In this document: piece by piece, positions 34,670 through 43,300 of the stretch
Numbering within the stretch: the stretch's first letter is position 1
Layout of the letters: the number at the start of each line of letters is the position of its first letter
From: Devosia nitrariae
Lineage (GTDB): Bacteria; Pseudomonadota; Alphaproteobacteria; Rhizobiales; Devosiaceae
Assembly: GCF_030160115.1 (NCBI RefSeq)
Contig: NZ_BSNS01000022.1
Location: 124,001 to 188,000, forward strand
DNA: 64,000 bases
Direction of reading: 5' to 3'
Made by a program: the position numbers and the translations under genes
Notes under the pieces: model-generated
Seen by the model: the letters and a program-made list of their open reading frames with translations, nothing else
Told to the model about the DNA's origin: nothing
Database searches by the model: none

Positions 34670-35665
34670 ATGACGCAAGGATACGACCCTTATCGCCTCG
34701 GCAGCCCGACCGTCTATCTAATCAAGATGCTGATCTTTCTGGTGCTGGCGGCCCTCGTCGGCGCGATTCTCTATTCGACCCTCGTTACCTTCTTCTGGGC
34801 CAACCCGTTCATCAACTCGATGATCATCTTCACCCTGGCGGTGGGCATATTCCTCTCCTTCCGGCAGGTCGTGCGGCTGTTCCCCGAAGTCAAATGGGTC
34901 AACTCCCTGCAGGAAGGCGGGCTGCCGGGCGGACGTCCCCCGGTATTGTTGGCGCCCGTTGCAGGACTTTTACGCGAGCGGATCGGGGAGGCGGTGATCA
35001 CGCCCTCGGCCATGCGCTCCATTCTCGATTCGGTTGGCAACCGGCTCGACGAGGCCAAGGATACCTCCCGCTACCTCACCGGTCTTCTGGTGTTCCTGGG
35101 CCTGCTCGGCACCTTCTACGGCCTTCTGGAAACCGTGACGTCGGTGGCCGGCGTCATCAACGCCCTCGACGTTACCGCCGGCGACACCACCACGCTCTTT
35201 ACCAATCTCAAGGAAGGACTGACCGCTCCGCTCGGCGGCATGGGCACGGCCTTCTCGTCTTCGCTTTTCGGCCTTTCCGGCTCCCTGATCCTTGGCTTCC
35301 TCGATCTGCAGACGAGCCAGGCGCAGAATGCCTTCTATACCGACCTCGAGGACTGGATGACCTCGATGACCGAGCTCGACCATCCGGTGACCGCCATGCA
35401 GGCGACCGGGCTCGGCGTCTCGGGCAGCGAGATGCAGGCGATGCTCGAGCGGCTGGGCACCACCATGCAGTCGACCAGTTCCTCGCAGAACGCCATCCGC
35501 GCCATGGCCGAGCTTGCCCGCGGCATAGACGGCCTGGTCAAGCACATCCGCACCGAACAGGACGATTTGCGGCGCCACATCCTTGAACAGGGCGAGACCA
35601 ACCGCAAGCTACGCGACCTCATCGAGGCCATGCTCGCCGAGGGCGAGGACGAGCGGCGGAACTGA
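34670..35665 (+). CDS. MotA/ExbB-type proton channel protein
   Basis: A 331-residue inner-membrane protein with helices LIKMLIFLVLAALVGAILY, NSMIIFTLAVGIFLSF, GLLVFLGLLGTFYGLLETV and MGTAFSSSLFGLSGSLILGF; the last two form the MotA/TolQ/ExbB proton-channel core. A C-terminal coiled segment follows. The start MTQGYDPYRLG is chosen over a TTG 11 codons upstream. The next gene, an OmpA-domain protein, is four bases away and is its obvious partner. Confidence 0.85.
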   Translation: MTQGYDPYRLGSPTVYLIKMLIFLVLAALVGAILYSTLVTFFWANPFINSMIIFTLAVGIFLSFRQVVRLFPEVKWVNSLQEGGLPGGRPPVLLAPVAGLLRERIGEAVITPSAMRSILDSVGNRLDEAKDTSRYLTGLLVFLGLLGTFYGLLETVTSVAGVINALDVTAGDTTTLFTNLKEGLTAPLGGMGTAFSSSLFGLSGSLILGFLDLQTSQAQNAFYTDLEDWMTSMTELDHPVTAMQATGLGVSGSEMQAMLERLGTTMQSTSSSQNAIRAMAELARGIDGLVKHIRTEQDDLRRHILEQGETNRKLRDLIEAMLAEGEDERRN

Positions 35666-35668
35666 CCC

Positions 35669-36697
35669 ATGGCAACCTTGGCACGCGCACGGCGCAGGGA
35701 ATCGAGCAACTACTGGCCGGGGTTTGTCGATGCCCTGTCGAGCCTCCTGCTCGTCATCATCTTCATGCTGAGCCTCTTCATGCTCACCCAGTTCTTCCTC
35801 GGCCAGGAGATCCAGGGTCGCGACACCGCGCTGCAGCGCCTCAACAGCCAGATCGCCGAGCTGACCGAACTCTTGCAATTGGAGCGCGCCAACTCGAACG
35901 ATCTCGAATCGACTATCTCCATGCTGACCGCAACTCTTGCCGGTGCCGAGGCCGAGCGCGACCGGTTGGCCGGACAGCTTTCCGGGGTGGGCACCGGGCT
36001 CGATGACAAGGACGCGCAGATCGCCTCGCTCCAGGAGGACCTTGCGGGTGCGCAGGAACTTTCGGACGAAGCCAATGCCGCCGTCGCCCTCCTCAACCAG
36101 CAGCTCGCGGCACTGCGCAGCCAGATCAGCGCGCTGGAGGCTGCCCTCGAAGCCTCCGAAGCCCGCGACACCGAGAACCGCACGCAGATCGCCGATCTCG
36201 GTCGGCGCCTCAACGTGGCGCTCGCCCAGCGGGTCCAGGATCTGACGCGCTACCGCTCCGACTTCTTCGGGCGTCTGCGCGAGATTCTCGAGGGACGCGC
36301 GGACGTGCGCGTCGTCGGTGACCGCTTCGTCTTCCAGTCGGAAGTGCTCTTTGCGCCGGGCGAAGCATCGATCTCGCCGCAGGGCCTGCCGGACCTCGAT
36401 GCCCTGGCGCAGGCAATCCTGCAGCTCGAAGACGAGATACCCGACGACATCAACTGGGTGTTGCGCATCGACGGCCATACCGACCGGCGTCCGATCTCCA
36501 ACATCCAGTTCCCCTCCAACTGGGAACTTTCGGCCGCCCGCGCCATCTCGGTCGCCAAATACCTCGTCGACCAGGGCGTGCCGCCGGCCCGGCTCGTCGC
36601 CGCCGGTTTCGGCGAATTCGCCCCGCTTGATCCGGCCAACACCGAAGAAGCCTATCGCCGCAACCGCCGCATCGAGTTCAAGCTGACCGAGGGGTAA
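35669..36697 (+). CDS. MotB-like OmpA-domain peptidoglycan-binding protein
   Basis: The 342-residue protein has one membrane helix, SLLLVIIFMLSLFMLTQFFL, preceded by FVDALSS, whose Asp is placed like the proton-accepting Asp of MotB. A long coiled coil (about residues 45-190) and a C-terminal OmpA domain (RIDGHTDRRPISN, NWELSAARAISVAKYL, YRRNRRIEFKL) follow. Together with the gene upstream it likely forms a proton-driven stator anchored in the cell wall. No flagellar genes are nearby. Confidence 0.87.
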   Translation: MATLARARRRESSNYWPGFVDALSSLLLVIIFMLSLFMLTQFFLGQEIQGRDTALQRLNSQIAELTELLQLERANSNDLESTISMLTATLAGAEAERDRLAGQLSGVGTGLDDKDAQIASLQEDLAGAQELSDEANAAVALLNQQLAALRSQISALEAALEASEARDTENRTQIADLGRRLNVALAQRVQDLTRYRSDFFGRLREILEGRADVRVVGDRFVFQSEVLFAPGEASISPQGLPDLDALAQAILQLEDEIPDDINWVLRIDGHTDRRPISNIQFPSNWELSAARAISVAKYLVDQGVPPARLVAAGFGEFAPLDPANTEEAYRRNRRIEFKLTEG

Positions 36698-36729
36698 GGC
36701 CGCCGCTTGAAAACGAATTGCATCGCGCC

Positions 36730-37113
36730 TTAATGGGCCAGGGCCTTTTGCTTGAGCTGTTCGAACTCGTCGTCGGTGATGGCGCCTTCTTTCAGGAGCG
36801 TCTTGGCGCGTACGAGCTGGTCAGCCGGAGACGTCGCGGCAGCTTGCCTGATATAGGCCTCGGCTTCCGATTTGAGCCGGCGTTCTTCGGCCAGATCCCG
36901 CTCCGCCATACCCTGCCCACGGACCACCAGATAAACCAGCGCCGTCAGTAGCGGCAGTACGAAAAGGGCAATCAACCAGATGGCCTTGGCGAACCCGCCG
37001 ATCGACGCGTCGCGGAAGAGGTCGACGACGATCCTGAAGAGCACCGTGAGATAAGCAAGCAGGAAAAAGCTCAACAGGATTAGCCAGATGATTTCCCAGA
37101 ACATCGAAGACAT
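36730..37113 (-). CDS. Small membrane protein with PLDc_N-like and SHOCT domains
   Basis: A 127-residue protein with two N-terminal helices (WEIIWLILLSFFLLAYLTVL and AIWLIALFVLPLLTALVYLV) and a C-terminal SHOCT motif (LVRAKTLLKEGAITDDEFEQ). The ATG for SSMFWE has AGGAGGTGAAC upstream, better than the ATG two codons earlier. It lies 9 bases after the HdeD-like gene and is probably co-transcribed. Function is unknown. Confidence 0.8.
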   Translation of the reverse strand: MSSMFWEIIWLILLSFFLLAYLTVLFRIVVDLFRDASIGGFAKAIWLIALFVLPLLTALVYLVVRGQGMAERDLAEERRLKSEAEAYIRQAAATSPADQLVRAKTLLKEGAITDDEFEQLKQKALAH

Positions 37114-37122
37114 GTTCACCTC

Positions 37123-37710
37123 CTATGCTTTGGTCCCGGCTGCCTTCCGGCCGGGCCACGCCAACAGAGCCAATGCCGTTCCCTCGCCGATGAGCTCGAT
37201 GCCGACCAGCAGGCCCACCAGCCAGTTGGCCGGGTCCGGCAGGCTGCCGACCAGAACCAGGGACAGCAGGATGCCGAGCACGCCGCTCCCCATGACCCAC
37301 TGCCACCCCGGGAAGGGTCGTATGCTGAGGCCGAAAGTCAGCCGCGAGACGCCCTGCAGCATGAGGAAAACAACGGCGAGCAGGATGATGGTCTGCCGCG
37401 CCTGCTGCGGGTCGCGTAGCAGAAGGAAGCCGATGAGGAGGGTGATGAGCGCGGAGATGAGCTGGAATCCGGCATGCGGAAGCGACCGCATGCCGAGCAG
37501 GATGGCCGCCTGCAGTGCGGCGATGACGATGAGCAGCCAACCCAGCGGGACGGCGAGGCCACTGGAGGTCGCGAACGAATAGATGATGGCGAGGAGCCCG
37601 ACGACGCCGAGCAGCACTCCTTCGCCCGCGTAGAGCAGTGCGAAGCGTTTGACATTGTCCTGCAGGGCCTGGCGGTAGATTTCGGACGCGGCGTTGAGGG
37701 AAACGGCCAT
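37123..37710 (-). CDS. HdeD/DUF308 family membrane protein
   Basis: A 195-residue protein with about six hydrophobic helices typical of HdeD (GVVGLLAIIYSFATSS, PLGWLLIVIAALQAAILL, LISALITLLIGFLLL, TIILLAVVFLMLQG). Enterobacterial HdeD is linked to acid resistance; here the role is unknown. Confidence 0.83.
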   Translation of the reverse strand: MAVSLNAASEIYRQALQDNVKRFALLYAGEGVLLGVVGLLAIIYSFATSSGLAVPLGWLLIVIAALQAAILLGMRSLPHAGFQLISALITLLIGFLLLRDPQQARQTIILLAVVFLMLQGVSRLTFGLSIRPFPGWQWVMGSGVLGILLSLVLVGSLPDPANWLVGLLVGIELIGEGTALALLAWPGRKAAGTKA

Positions 37711-37741
37711 GGGGTGATCCTTTCGCTGGACTGTGGCCTGT

Positions 37742-38060
37742 TCAGAACTCCACCGGGTCGCGGATGATCGGACAGGTCATGCCACCTCCGCGTCCGCGGC
37801 CAGCTCGGCGCCCGAGATGGTGATCACCTCGATGCCCGCCTTGCGCAGCAGCGTATTGGTGTAGGTGTTGCGGTCGTAGGCGAAGATCGCACCGGATTCG
37901 ACGCAGACGAGGTTCGCCCCGCTGTCCCCGCTTGGCAACGTCCCCCCACAGCACGTCATCGAACAGGAGCGCACCGCAGATGCCCGCCCCGACCATGGAC
38001 CCGACGACCATGGCGGTCAGAGCATGGCGTGAGAATTCGTCTCCTCCGGCGTCCAACGAC
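37742..38060 (-). pseudogene. Deletion remnant joining arcD and arcA pieces
   Basis: Read on the minus strand, LTAMVVGSMVGAGI resembles the start of a basic amino-acid antiporter (ArcD-like). It runs straight into ALLFDDVLWGDVAKR, typical of the N-terminal part of arginine deiminase, and then, after a frame change, into GANLVCVESGAIFAYDRNTY and IEVITISGAEL, typical of its C-terminus. A one-base loss follows, and MTCPIIRDPVEF ends it without the catalytic His-Cys of GGHCMTCP. No intact function is possible. Confidence 0.75.
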
Positions 38061-38420
38061 ACCTCCGCAACCAAAGCAAAACCGACCGGCTCGCAAAGAG
38101 CCGGTAGCAACCTGATCGCGGTCGGCCGGGTTGCCGAAGGCTTGTTGTGCGGTCTACCGCAGCACCTCAGCCAAAGGGGGATTGGCGAAGGTAAAGACCT
38201 ATCAAAACTGAAAAATGATACACCTGACTAGAGACGGGTGCAAACAGTATATTCTATCAACTGGGCGTTTGATTCAAAATATACTCTTGGAGATGAATAC
38301 AGAACTCGCTGAAAACACCTCTCAGTCTAAGGCACGGTTCCGGGATCGAGGCTCATTCAAGCTGCGTGAGGCAGATGGGTAATGCCACATCGCGTTCACG
38401 ACAATGACAGGCGAGCCTGC
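38061..38420. other. Gene-free stretch with an A+T-rich patch
   Basis: About 360 bases with no gene I can support. The part from about 38200 to 38300 is strikingly AT-rich for this genome. It may be a promoter region of the lost arc operon or foreign DNA. No tRNA or clear repeat is visible. Confidence 0.5.
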
Positions 38421-40241
38421 CTATTCGGCGGCCTCGGGCAAACGGAACTGCAAGCGAGCGAGCTCGGCATAGCGTCCGCCCTTGGCCACCAGTTCGTCAT
38501 GTGTGCCCTGGTCGATGAGACGCCCGCCATCGAGGACGAGGATGGAGTCGGCATCGCGGATGGTGGCGAGCCGGTGGGCGATGACCAGGGTCGTACGGCC
38601 GGCGCGCAGGTGTTCGAGCGCCGTCTGCACCGCCTTTTCGCTCTGCGCGTCGAGCGCGCTGGTCGCTTCATCCAGCAGCAGGATCGGCGCATTCTTGAGG
38701 ATGGCGCGGGCGATGGCGAGCCGCTGCTTCTGGCCGCCCGAGAGCATCACCCCGCGCTCGCCGACAACGGTGTCGTAGCCGCCCGGCAACTCGGAGACGA
38801 AATCGTCGACGAGTGCGGCCTTGGCTGCTTCCATTACTTCGGCTTCGCTGGCCTCGGGCTTGCCGAAGCGGATGTTCTCGGCAATCGTGCCGGCAAAGAT
38901 CGTGGGCTCCTGCTCGACATAGGCCATGCGGGCGCGTAGCGCCTTCGGGTCGACCTCGCGCACGTCCATCCCGTCGACCGTCACCGCGCCGCTCGTAACG
39001 TCGTAAAAACGCTGCAGCAGCGCCAGCACCGTCGACTTGCCCGCGCCCGACGGGCCGACGAGCGCCACCGTCTGCCCCGCACTGACCGAAAAAACGAGGT
39101 CATGCAGGACCGGCCCTTCCGCATCGGAACCGTAGCTGAACCCGACATGCTCGAAGGCGAGCGTGCCGAGCGGCGGCTGCGGCAGGGGCTTGGGATTGGC
39201 GGGGACGCGGATGTTGGGTTGCGTCTCGAGAATCTCGATCAGCCGCTCGGTGGCGCCGGCGACGGTGTTCAGCATGCCCATGACTTCTGAGACGTTGGTC
39301 AGCGCCCCGGAGGCCATCAATGCATAGACGAGGAACTGCGCAAGCTGGCCGGCCGTCACCGAACCGTCGAAGACCGAGCGCGCACCCCACCAGACCATGA
39401 GGACAACCGAGGACGTGCCGAGGAAGATGACCAGCGCAATGAGCGCCGCCCGCGCGAAAAGGCGCTTGACCTCGGCATCATAGCTGGCCTGGCTGCGCTG
39501 CCCATAGATGTGCTGCTGCTCATCCTCCTGGGTGAAGGACTTGACCGTGCGGTTGGCGCCCAGCATTTCGGTGGCCATGGCCGAAAGCTCGGCGAGCGCG
39601 TCCTGCGTACGCCGCGACATGCGGCGCAGCCGCCGCGCATAGGCAATGATAGGCAAGAGGATTGCCGGACCCGCTACGACCACGGCAAGGGTCAGCATCG
39701 GGCTCGTCAGGAACATCATGATCAACGCGCCGATGATGGTCACCAGAGAGCGAAGCGCCAGCGATGCACTCGAACCCACAGCCGAACGGATGACGGTCAC
39801 GTCGCCGTTGAGCCGGGAGGTGAGCTCCCCGATCCGGTGCGTGTCGAAGAAGCGCGTGTCGAGCGAGAGCAGGTGCGAGAACACCGCTTGGCGCAGATCT
39901 GCCACCACCCGCTCGCCGATGACCGAGATGAAATAGAAGCGCGCGCCGCTCGCAGCCGCCATCACCACGCCGATCGCAACGATTGCCCAACCGTAGCGCG
40001 CTACGTTCTCGAGATTCTGTTCGAGGAAGCCGTCATCGATGACCCCACCGAGCATGGCAGGGATGGAGAGCGAGGCGATCGCCGATATCAGAAGGAACGC
40101 GACCGTCAGCGCCAGGCGCAGCGGGTAGCGCAGGACGAACGGCAGGAGGCGCCTTAGCGGCCCGACCCTGCTCATCTGCGCCTCGGCGCCGTCGACGGCC
40201 TTCTCGGCCGAACTGGAAACCTTGCCGGCCTCGTCTGTCAT
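38421..40241 (-). CDS. ABC transporter, fused permease and ATPase (MsbA-like exporter)
   Basis: A 606-residue half-transporter with six membrane helices in the N-terminal half (LALTVAFLLISAIASLSI onward) and a nucleotide-binding domain with Walker A GPSGAGKST, signature LSGGQKQR and Walker B ILLLDEATSAL. It resembles lipid or peptide exporters that work as homodimers. The transported substrate is not evident. It is the nearest gene to the arc scar. Confidence 0.92.
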   Translation of the reverse strand: MTDEAGKVSSSAEKAVDGAEAQMSRVGPLRRLLPFVLRYPLRLALTVAFLLISAIASLSIPAMLGGVIDDGFLEQNLENVARYGWAIVAIGVVMAAASGARFYFISVIGERVVADLRQAVFSHLLSLDTRFFDTHRIGELTSRLNGDVTVIRSAVGSSASLALRSLVTIIGALIMMFLTSPMLTLAVVVAGPAILLPIIAYARRLRRMSRRTQDALAELSAMATEMLGANRTVKSFTQEDEQQHIYGQRSQASYDAEVKRLFARAALIALVIFLGTSSVVLMVWWGARSVFDGSVTAGQLAQFLVYALMASGALTNVSEVMGMLNTVAGATERLIEILETQPNIRVPANPKPLPQPPLGTLAFEHVGFSYGSDAEGPVLHDLVFSVSAGQTVALVGPSGAGKSTVLALLQRFYDVTSGAVTVDGMDVREVDPKALRARMAYVEQEPTIFAGTIAENIRFGKPEASEAEVMEAAKAALVDDFVSELPGGYDTVVGERGVMLSGGQKQRLAIARAILKNAPILLLDEATSALDAQSEKAVQTALEHLRAGRTTLVIAHRLATIRDADSILVLDGGRLIDQGTHDELVAKGGRYAELARLQFRLPEAAE

Positions 40242-40451
40242 GCTGCCTGCGTGCGGTTGAACTTGACGCCTCTAAACTTGGCGCCTCTAAATAGGCTCCC
40301 CTGCCCCGGCCCGCAACAGGCTTGCCTGCGACCTATTGGGGCGGGAGCTTGACCCTTGCGATTTCGCCGCGCTTTCTGTAAGAAGCGCGCCACGATATTC
40401 CATTCAGCTCACCGGGCGCTGCGGCGCCCGTTTGATTTGAGGCAGAGCCCC

Positions 40452-40673
40452 ATGAAGACCGACATCCACCCGGACTACCACACCATCAACGTGGTGATGA
40501 CCGACGGCACCACCTACCAGACCCGTTCGACCTACGGCAAGGAAGGTGACACGCTCCAGCTCGACATCGATCCCAACACCCATCCCGCCTGGACCGGCGG
40601 CACCGGCCAGCTCATGGACCGTGGCGGGCGCGTTTCGCGCTTCAAGGAGCGCTTCAAGGGCCTCGGCATCTGA
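40452..40673 (+). CDS. rpmE: 50S ribosomal protein L31
   Basis: A 73-residue L31: MKTDIHPDYHTINVVMTDG at the start and MDRGGRVSRFKERFKGLG at the end. The Cys pairs of the zinc-binding form are absent, as in many rhizobial L31 proteins. The start is chosen by family alignment; the longer frame is not typical. Confidence 0.96.
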   Translation: MKTDIHPDYHTINVVMTDGTTYQTRSTYGKEGDTLQLDIDPNTHPAWTGGTGQLMDRGGRVSRFKERFKGLGI

Positions 40674-40701
40674 GCCCGAGCCCTTACGGAATTCCACAAA
40701 G

Positions 40702-40731
40702 GCCCGGCCATCGCGCCGGGCTTTTGCTTTT
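40702..40731 (+). terminator. Rho-independent terminator after rpmE
   Basis: Stem GCCCGGC / GCCGGGC (40702-40708 and 40715-40721) followed by TTTTGCTTTTT. Confidence 0.85.
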
Positions 40732-40738
40732 TCGCCCT

Positions 40739-41152
40739 TCAACTGCGGCCCTTTTCGAACGAGGGCAGCTCGGGATCGATGCTCGCCCAGGAAACCCGGG
40801 AGCGCGTCCAGCTCTGCCGGGCCGGGCGCACCGCGGAAGGATCGTCGAGACTTCCGGCCTTCAGGAACCGGACCTCAGGATGCAGGGGCGGAACCGTGAA
40901 CAGCGGTGAACCGCATTCCGGACAGAAGAAGCGGGTCACCGCCCGGCCGCTGTCGCCGGACTTCGTATAGCCCTTGGGCTCGCCCCTGACGATCTCGAAG
41001 CCCGCGGCATCGACCGGCACGCTGACGCCGAAGGCGCTGCCCGAAATGCGCCGGCAATCCTCGCAATGGCAATAGTTGGCGTCGCGCACCTCCCCCTCAT
41101 AACGGTAGCGCACGCCGCCACAGAGACACCCGCCCGTCAGCACCTGATACAT
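40739..41152 (-). CDS. GFA-family (CENP-V/Gfa) zinc protein
   Basis: A 137-residue protein with the zinc-binding Cys pattern GGCLCGGVRY, YCHCEDCRR and FFCPECGSPLF. The founding enzyme was linked to glutathione-dependent formaldehyde handling, but most members have no proven activity. The start MYQVLTGGC has GAGGAGCGGACC upstream. Confidence 0.9.
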   Translation of the reverse strand: MYQVLTGGCLCGGVRYRYEGEVRDANYCHCEDCRRISGSAFGVSVPVDAAGFEIVRGEPKGYTKSGDSGRAVTRFFCPECGSPLFTVPPLHPEVRFLKAGSLDDPSAVRPARQSWTRSRVSWASIDPELPSFEKGRS

Positions 41153-41187
41153 GGTCCGCTCCTCACTTCCGCAATAATCCCTCGGCC

Positions 41188-42182
41188 TCAATCCGATGAT
41201 GGTATGATCGTCGCCGGATCTCCATCCACGGCAGCGGCGAGCTTAGGCGGCAGTACGTCGAGCAGGTAACCCAGCGACAGCGGCGTCTGCCAGCTCATCG
41301 CCGCGTAGGCGAGCCCGTCGCCATCGTCGAGCCAGACCGATCGTCCTTCCTTGGCAATATCGAGCAACTGATAAAGCCCCATGGCTTCGATGGCCGGTTG
41401 CACGCTGCTCTGCGTATCCTCGATCGGCCAGATCACGACGTCCATGTCCAGGAGATGGATGTTTTCGGGACTGATTTCGATCCGGTTGTCCGCCTCGGCG
41501 AGGTATCGAGCTCGGGTGGGAGCACAAGACCAGTGTCGGCCAGGAACTTGCTGGCCAGATCATCGCTTCCCCAGGCGATGAAGACACCATCTCGATAATA
41601 GATGTTGGTGCCCGTCTTACCTTGCAGCTCCGGGTATTCGGCTCGCACGGCGGCATAGCGCTCAGCCAACGCCTCGATGATTGCCTGCGACTTTTCCGTG
41701 GTGCCGGATGTCGCCTCGTCAATGATGGTCAGCTCCGCCTGCCAGGGCGCACCCCAGTGCTCGTAGCCAGCCGGGGTGACGACGACCGGTGCGATCTTGG
41801 AGAGCAACTCGTAGCTTGCTTCGTCCATGGTGACATAGATCGCGATGATGAGGTCGGGTTGCTGGGCTGCAACCCACTCGAAATTGATGCCCGATCCGTA
41901 CATCACCTCCGGTTCGGCGCCCAGTTCCTCGCGCGCCTCATCCGCCCACGGCCAGGTGGCATAGGGACGCTCACCCCACCATTCCTTCACGCCGATTGGC
42001 GCGACACCCAAGGCATAGAGAAAATCCTGCTCATGCATCCCGACCGACACGACCCGGACAGGCTCCTCCTCGATAGTGGTGGTGCCATAAACGTGCTCGA
42101 CGGTTACCGGAAAGTTCTGCGCGGCTGCCGGCGCCGCCGTGAGCAGCAGCATCATGGCGGCGAAAGCGATCTTGCGATTCAT
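41188..42182 (-). pseudogene. Frameshifted periplasmic binding protein, iron-siderophore type
   Basis: The first 225 or so residues have a signal peptide (FAAMMLLLTAAPAAAQ) and the FepB-like body (YGTTTIEEEPVRVVSVGMHE, AAQQPDLIIAIYVT). Near 41505 the reading frame shifts: the original frame would continue YLAEADNRIEISPENI and then MDVVIWPIEDTQ to the stop at 41188. A one-base loss explains it, so it is a pseudogene or a sequencing error. No permease or ATPase gene is adjacent. Confidence 0.8.
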
Positions 42183-42245
42183 GTTCTCTCCCTCCAGTCC
42201 GATCAGACAGGAAGGTTAGATAAATTATGATCTATAAAGTCAAGT

Positions 42246-42310
42246 TAGAGCGGGACGCGAAAACGCCTGTCCTGGGCTTGATTCGGGATGGGTACCGGTG
42301 TTTCGCAAAG
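42246..42310. repeat. Degenerate dispersed repeat upstream of the binding-protein gene
   Basis: TAGAGCGGGACGCGAAAACG and a following TACCGGTGTTTCGC resemble the Hyphomicrobiales intergenic repeat family, in a more decayed state. The similar 'GAGCGGGATGCGAAAGAG' start at 45774 supports the relation. Confidence 0.4.
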
Positions 42311-42338
42311 ATCTCGCGACGACGAAAAGCGCCAACTC

Positions 42339-42860
42339 TCAATCCGGCCGGCCGAACGCTGCTTTCAACCGATTGAGTTGGTCGGCAATGGAATTGGCCG
42401 TGCCCGGATCGAGCTCGGGCATGCTGCCGCGCTCGAGCCGGTCGAACTGCAGCACCCGCTCGAAGAGCCTGTCGCCGCGCGCGATATAGTCGAGAAGCAT
42501 TGCCGGCAGGTGCTCGTATCCCGGCCCGCCGCGTTGCGACGGGGTGGCAGAGAACTTGACCTTTTCCTTTTCGACCCGCGCGTTCTCGGGCGTGATCTCG
42601 CCCTCGTTGACGGCGCGCTGCAGCAGCAGCCAGGAGGCGAGCTGCATCAGCCGGGTCGTCAGGCGCATGGATTCACTGGCATAGAGGAACGAGGTTTCGC
42701 GCGCCAGCAGGCGACTGTCGGCGCGCCCGTCGCCATCAAGATAGGAGGCGACCTGTTCGATCAGAGCCATGCCCTCGCGGTAGAGCGCATCGAACCCTCC
42801 CGCGGCCACGATCCTCGGACCCAGCGCCACCGCCGGTTTGCTTTCGCCTGCTTCCGCCAA
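42339..42860 (-). CDS. rcdA: DUF1465 protein, RcdA family (regulator of CtrA degradation)
   Basis: A 173-residue helical protein with FLYASESMRLTTRLMQLASW and the closing SIADQLNRLKAAF. Caulobacter RcdA is of this family and acts as an adaptor that delivers CtrA to ClpXP. The start is TTG. CtrA-like sites at 43124-43139 and a half site at 42956 lie upstream. Confidence 0.8.
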   Translation of the reverse strand: MAEAGESKPAVALGPRIVAAGGFDALYREGMALIEQVASYLDGDGRADSRLLARETSFLYASESMRLTTRLMQLASWLLLQRAVNEGEITPENARVEKEKVKFSATPSQRGGPGYEHLPAMLLDYIARGDRLFERVLQFDRLERGSMPELDPGTANSIADQLNRLKAAFGRPD

Positions 42861-43004
42861 GAGAACCCCGTCCTGCCTGCCTACCCGGACGCCGCGAGCC
42901 TATGTGCATTCGCTTTGCGCGTCACCCCCTGAGCCGCACGACGCTCAAGAGAGGTTTAACCGCTGAGCGTGACCCTTGCAGAATGCGAGAGGCTTACGGC
43001 TGGC

Positions 43005-43120
43005 GCAAAAGAAAAGAGCCGTCGAAACGGCTCTCGGAAGTTAACAGGGAGGCGTCAAACAGAGGGAGAAACCGCTCTGAAATCCAGAAAAGCTCTGAAT
43101 AACGGAAGGTTACCGCGAAG
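43005..43120 (-). ncRNA. Candidate small RNA or attenuated leader upstream of rcdA
   Basis: On the minus strand a perfect 8-bp hairpin AGAGCCGT-TTCG-ACGGCTCT (43015-43034) is followed by TTTTCTTTTG, an intrinsic terminator. Between it and the CtrA-like site about 90 bases upstream there is no frame I can support, but the transcript would carry pyrimidine-rich CCTCCC and CTCCC stretches like those of anti-Shine-Dalgarno RNAs. It could be a free sRNA or a rcdA leader. Confidence 0.4.
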
Positions 43121-43123
43121 GTC

Positions 43124-43139
43124 TTAATTGTGCGTTAAC
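43124..43139. promoter_or_regulatory. CtrA-like site TTAA-N7-TTAAC
   Basis: TTAA at 43124-43127, seven bases, then TTAAC at 43135-43139. It lies 264 bases before rcdA and 162 before the small secreted protein gene. RcdA in Caulobacter is tied to the CtrA circuit, which makes a functional site plausible. Confidence 0.5.
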
Positions 43140-43300
43140 GGGACTCTCTTTCTTAACCCTGCCGCTTGAGGGCTTGTGAACCAGCTCGCGAGTCCGGGTC
43201 CCGCCGATGAACTGTCGATGAACCTGCCGTTCCGGCGGGGTTGGGGTTGGCCGTGCTTTCCTGCGCCCAGTCGATGATCGACGTAACGCAGGAGAAAGAC

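Noticed and set aside
34670..36697. Zorya anti-phage system
   Set aside because: Only the channel pair resembles ZorA/ZorB; no ZorC/D/E-like helicase or nuclease lies nearby.
41188..42182. Programmed frameshift in the binding protein
   Set aside because: No slippery sequence or stimulating structure seen at 41500-41515; a simple base loss explains it.
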